From: CAYWBI01 sp964456445
GTDB taxonomy: Bacteria > Calditrichota > Calditrichia > Calditrichales > J004
Length of the DNA: 25,780 bases
Direction: 5' to 3'
NCBI GenBank assembly: GCA_964456445.1
Contig: CAYWBI010000037.1
Location: forward strand, 1-25,780
Shown: positions 24,601 to 25,780 of the stretch, piece after piece
Numbering within the stretch: the first letter of the stretch is position 1
Layout: each line of letters begins with the position of its first letter
Notes under the pieces: model-generated
The model's database searches: none
Told to the model about the DNA's origin: nothing
Seen by the model: only the letters and a program-made list of their open reading frames with translations
Program-made: the position numbers and the translations under genes

Positions 24601-25032
24601 TTAAGAATCCATTTTCTTTAGAAAATCAGAAATATCTTTTTGGAAATCCGAGTAAACTATTTTGATATCTTCTACTAATGTTTCCATCCTTTCCGCATAT
24701 AAATCAAGGGCATAAGCATGGCTGAAAAAATGACGAAAGGCGAGATATTCACCAACTTCGGCCTTTGTCGATTCTGAAATTATTCCTATATCAACTGCAC
24801 GGTCAATTAGATCTTTATGCCATGAGCTACCTTCAGGTAAGGGAATATTTTTTTCTTTGAAAATCAATTTTAAAATATTCTCAACACCGTTGTAAAAATT
24901 ATGTAAAACCGTGGCAACACCTGCAAGCTCTAAAAATTGTAATAATGATAATTTTTCTTTTTCCGGTAATTCGAAAATAAGCTTATCTATATTTTCATAT
25001 TCTGCTTCTATTTTATCTTTAAGATTGGCCAT
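24601..25032 (-). CDS. hepT: HepT-family toxin (HEPN ribonuclease)
   Basis: HepT is the toxin of MntA-HepT (type VII) systems, a HEPN-fold RNase kept silent when MntA adenylylates a tyrosine near its active site. The 143-residue all-helical protein has the defining R-X4-H-X-Y motif at R100, H105 and Y107 (RHFFSHAY). It also has the family's HNFYNGVENILK and WHKDLID stretches near 44-55 and 71-77. Its start overlaps the end of the nucleotidyltransferase gene by 14 bases. It lies directly before an attC-like site, a common setting for cassette-borne toxin-antitoxin pairs. The motif residues are intact, so it is probably active. Confidence 0.93.
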   Translation of the reverse strand: MANLKDKIEAEYENIDKLIFELPEKEKLSLLQFLELAGVATVLHNFYNGVENILKLIFKEKNIPLPEGSSWHKDLIDRAVDIGIISESTKAEVGEYLAFRHFFSHAYALDLYAERMETLVEDIKIVYSDFQKDISDFLKKMDS

Positions 25033-25294
25033 ATATTTGGATGCCTTCTGAAGTAAGTATTTCAGTGAACTTACTTTTTCTATTTAAGTCAACCAAATCA
25101 ACCGGCTGAGAAAGATTAAAAATTAATTCGCTATAAAATTTAAAAAATAGTCTATCGGGAATGCCTTCAACAGCTAAATCAATATCTCTGCTTTTTATTT
25201 TATCTTTACTACCTGATCCGAAAAGAACGATTCGTTTTACTTTATATTTTTTAGCTAAATCCAAAATTACTTTTTTATCTTTTTCGGAAATCAT
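25019..25294 (-). CDS. mntA: MntA-family nucleotidyltransferase antitoxin
   Basis: This 91-residue minimal nucleotidyltransferase is the antitoxin partner of HepT; family members adenylylate the toxin's tyrosine. The catalytic pattern is LFGS (G26, S27), the Asp pair of DID (D37, D39) and a third Asp at VDLVDL (D66). The spacing is G-S-X9-D-X-D, one residue shorter than the usual X10. The start follows AGGAAAG. The order antitoxin then toxin, with overlap, is the usual one. Confidence 0.92.
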   Translation of the reverse strand: MISEKDKKVILDLAKKYKVKRIVLFGSGSKDKIKSRDIDLAVEGIPDRLFFKFYSELIFNLSQPVDLVDLNRKSKFTEILTSEGIQIYGQS

Positions 25295-25700
25295 ATTTCT
25301 TTCCTAATCTTATGCTTACAAAAAAGAAATTACAATATTTTGGTGAAAGATTGCAATTTTTGATTATTAAAACGTTTTGCTTACTATTACTCTAAGGCCG
25401 TTAACATAGTATTGAACCACAATATTCGTCTTTTGGTTTTGATAGACCAATCAATAAAACATCTTTTTACAAACAGATAGGTCGTTTTTTAAAATACGCT
25501 TTTAGAACTGTCGTCAGCTTTGCCTTTTTGAATTTTCTATGTTCATTTCAAAGAACAAACAATCGAAGCTCTAAACCCTGCGACCTCGGAACACGTTGCC
25601 TTAGCCGTATTGTCTTCCCGGGGTCAGTAATACGGCACAATATTATAATTCAAGATGAGTCAAGAACAAAGATGAGTTGCGCTCCATGTACATTGTAGGT
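25295..25700. other. AT-rich intergenic region with one hairpin
   Basis: About 400 bases between the divergent mntA and BrnT-like starts, without a gene I can support. It holds a possible mntA promoter (25329-25356) and an 8-bp perfect inverted repeat, GCCGTATT at 25604-25611 and AATACGGC at 25629-25636, with a 17-base loop. No T-run follows the hairpin, so it is not an obvious terminator. Confidence 0.6.
25329..25356 (-). promoter_or_regulatory. Possible mntA-hepT promoter
   Basis: On the minus strand TTGCAA and TGTAAT are 16 bases apart, 4/6 and 5/6 matches to the sigma70 boxes, about 35 bases before the mntA start. The -35 side lies in the palindrome ATTGCAAT, a possible operator half. 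The region is AT-rich, so chance matches are likely. Confidence 0.3.
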
Positions 25701-25780
25701 ATGAATAAATTAAGATTCACATGGAACCAACAGAAAGCGGAAGAAAACATATAAAAACATGGTATCGCATTCGAAGAAGC
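25701..25780 (+). pseudogene. Start of a BrnT-like toxin gene with an in-frame stop, cut by the window edge
   Basis: From the ATG at 25701 the frame reads RFTWNQQKAEENI, then TAA at 25752-25754, then KHGIAFEEA to the end of the window. This matches the N-terminus of BrnT (an RNase toxin of type II BrnT/BrnA modules): FEWDxxKAxxNxxKHGVSFEEA. The stop replaces one residue, probably Lys (AAA), between the Asn-Ile and Lys-His positions. The rest of the gene and any brnA antitoxin lie outside the window, so the extent of decay is unknown. Confidence 0.65.

Noticed and set aside
987..25754. Genome-wide recoding of stop codons as the cause of the two interrupted genes
   Set aside because: One interruption is TAG and the other TAA. 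TAA ends many intact genes here, so a single altered code does not explain both.

Overview
The window looks like chromosomal DNA from a Gram-negative bacterium of moderate GC content, probably in the FCB superphylum (Calditrichota, KSB1, Ignavibacteria or a relative). This placement rests on overall protein character, not on a marker phylogeny. Supporting signs are a FadL/OmpP1-type outer-membrane protein, two POT transporters whose N-termini read ERFSYYGMRAILVL, a TatT lipoprotein, a PIN-PhoH fusion, clear Shine-Dalgarno sequences at many starts and a sigma70-type promoter.

Left third (1-9.8 kb). A FadL-like gene is interrupted by one in-frame amber codon, and a bidirectional terminator separates it from two POT-family transporter genes on the minus strand. 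Next comes a tight phoH2-mutY pair on the minus strand. On the plus strand follow a secreted protein resembling DUF2884/YggN and a squalene-synthase-like enzyme, whose 3' end overlaps a convergent gene for a double-CDGSH iron-sulfur protein.

Middle (9.8-19.9 kb). A NOL1/NOP2/Sun-type RNA m5C methyltransferase lies on the plus strand. On the minus strand, valS precedes a four-gene cluster: a large membrane-anchored PEGA-repeat protein, the AAA+ ATPase RarA, an unrecognised small protein overlapping rarA, and a secreted endonuclease/exonuclease/phosphatase-fold protein. About 690 bases without a gene upstream of valS hold a cluster of palindromes resembling REP or MITE DNA.

Right third (19.9-25.8 kb). 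A TRAP solute-binding protein and its TatT lipoprotein partner are present without any DctQ/DctM membrane subunits. Divergent from them is a MerR regulator with a GyrI-like effector domain, behind a textbook 19-base-spacer MerR promoter, followed by a second GyrI-like protein. The last 2 kb look accessory: a bacterial GPP34 (GOLPH3-like) protein, an integron attC-like palindrome, a MntA-HepT type VII toxin-antitoxin pair, and at the very edge the start of a BrnT-like toxin gene broken by a stop codon.

I did not find an unmistakably new system. The best leads are the attC-like site joined to the toxin-antitoxin pair, the duplicated unknown motif in the cytoplasmic part of the PEGA protein, and the orphan TRAP P-T pair whose P subunit lacks the usual ligand-binding arginine.
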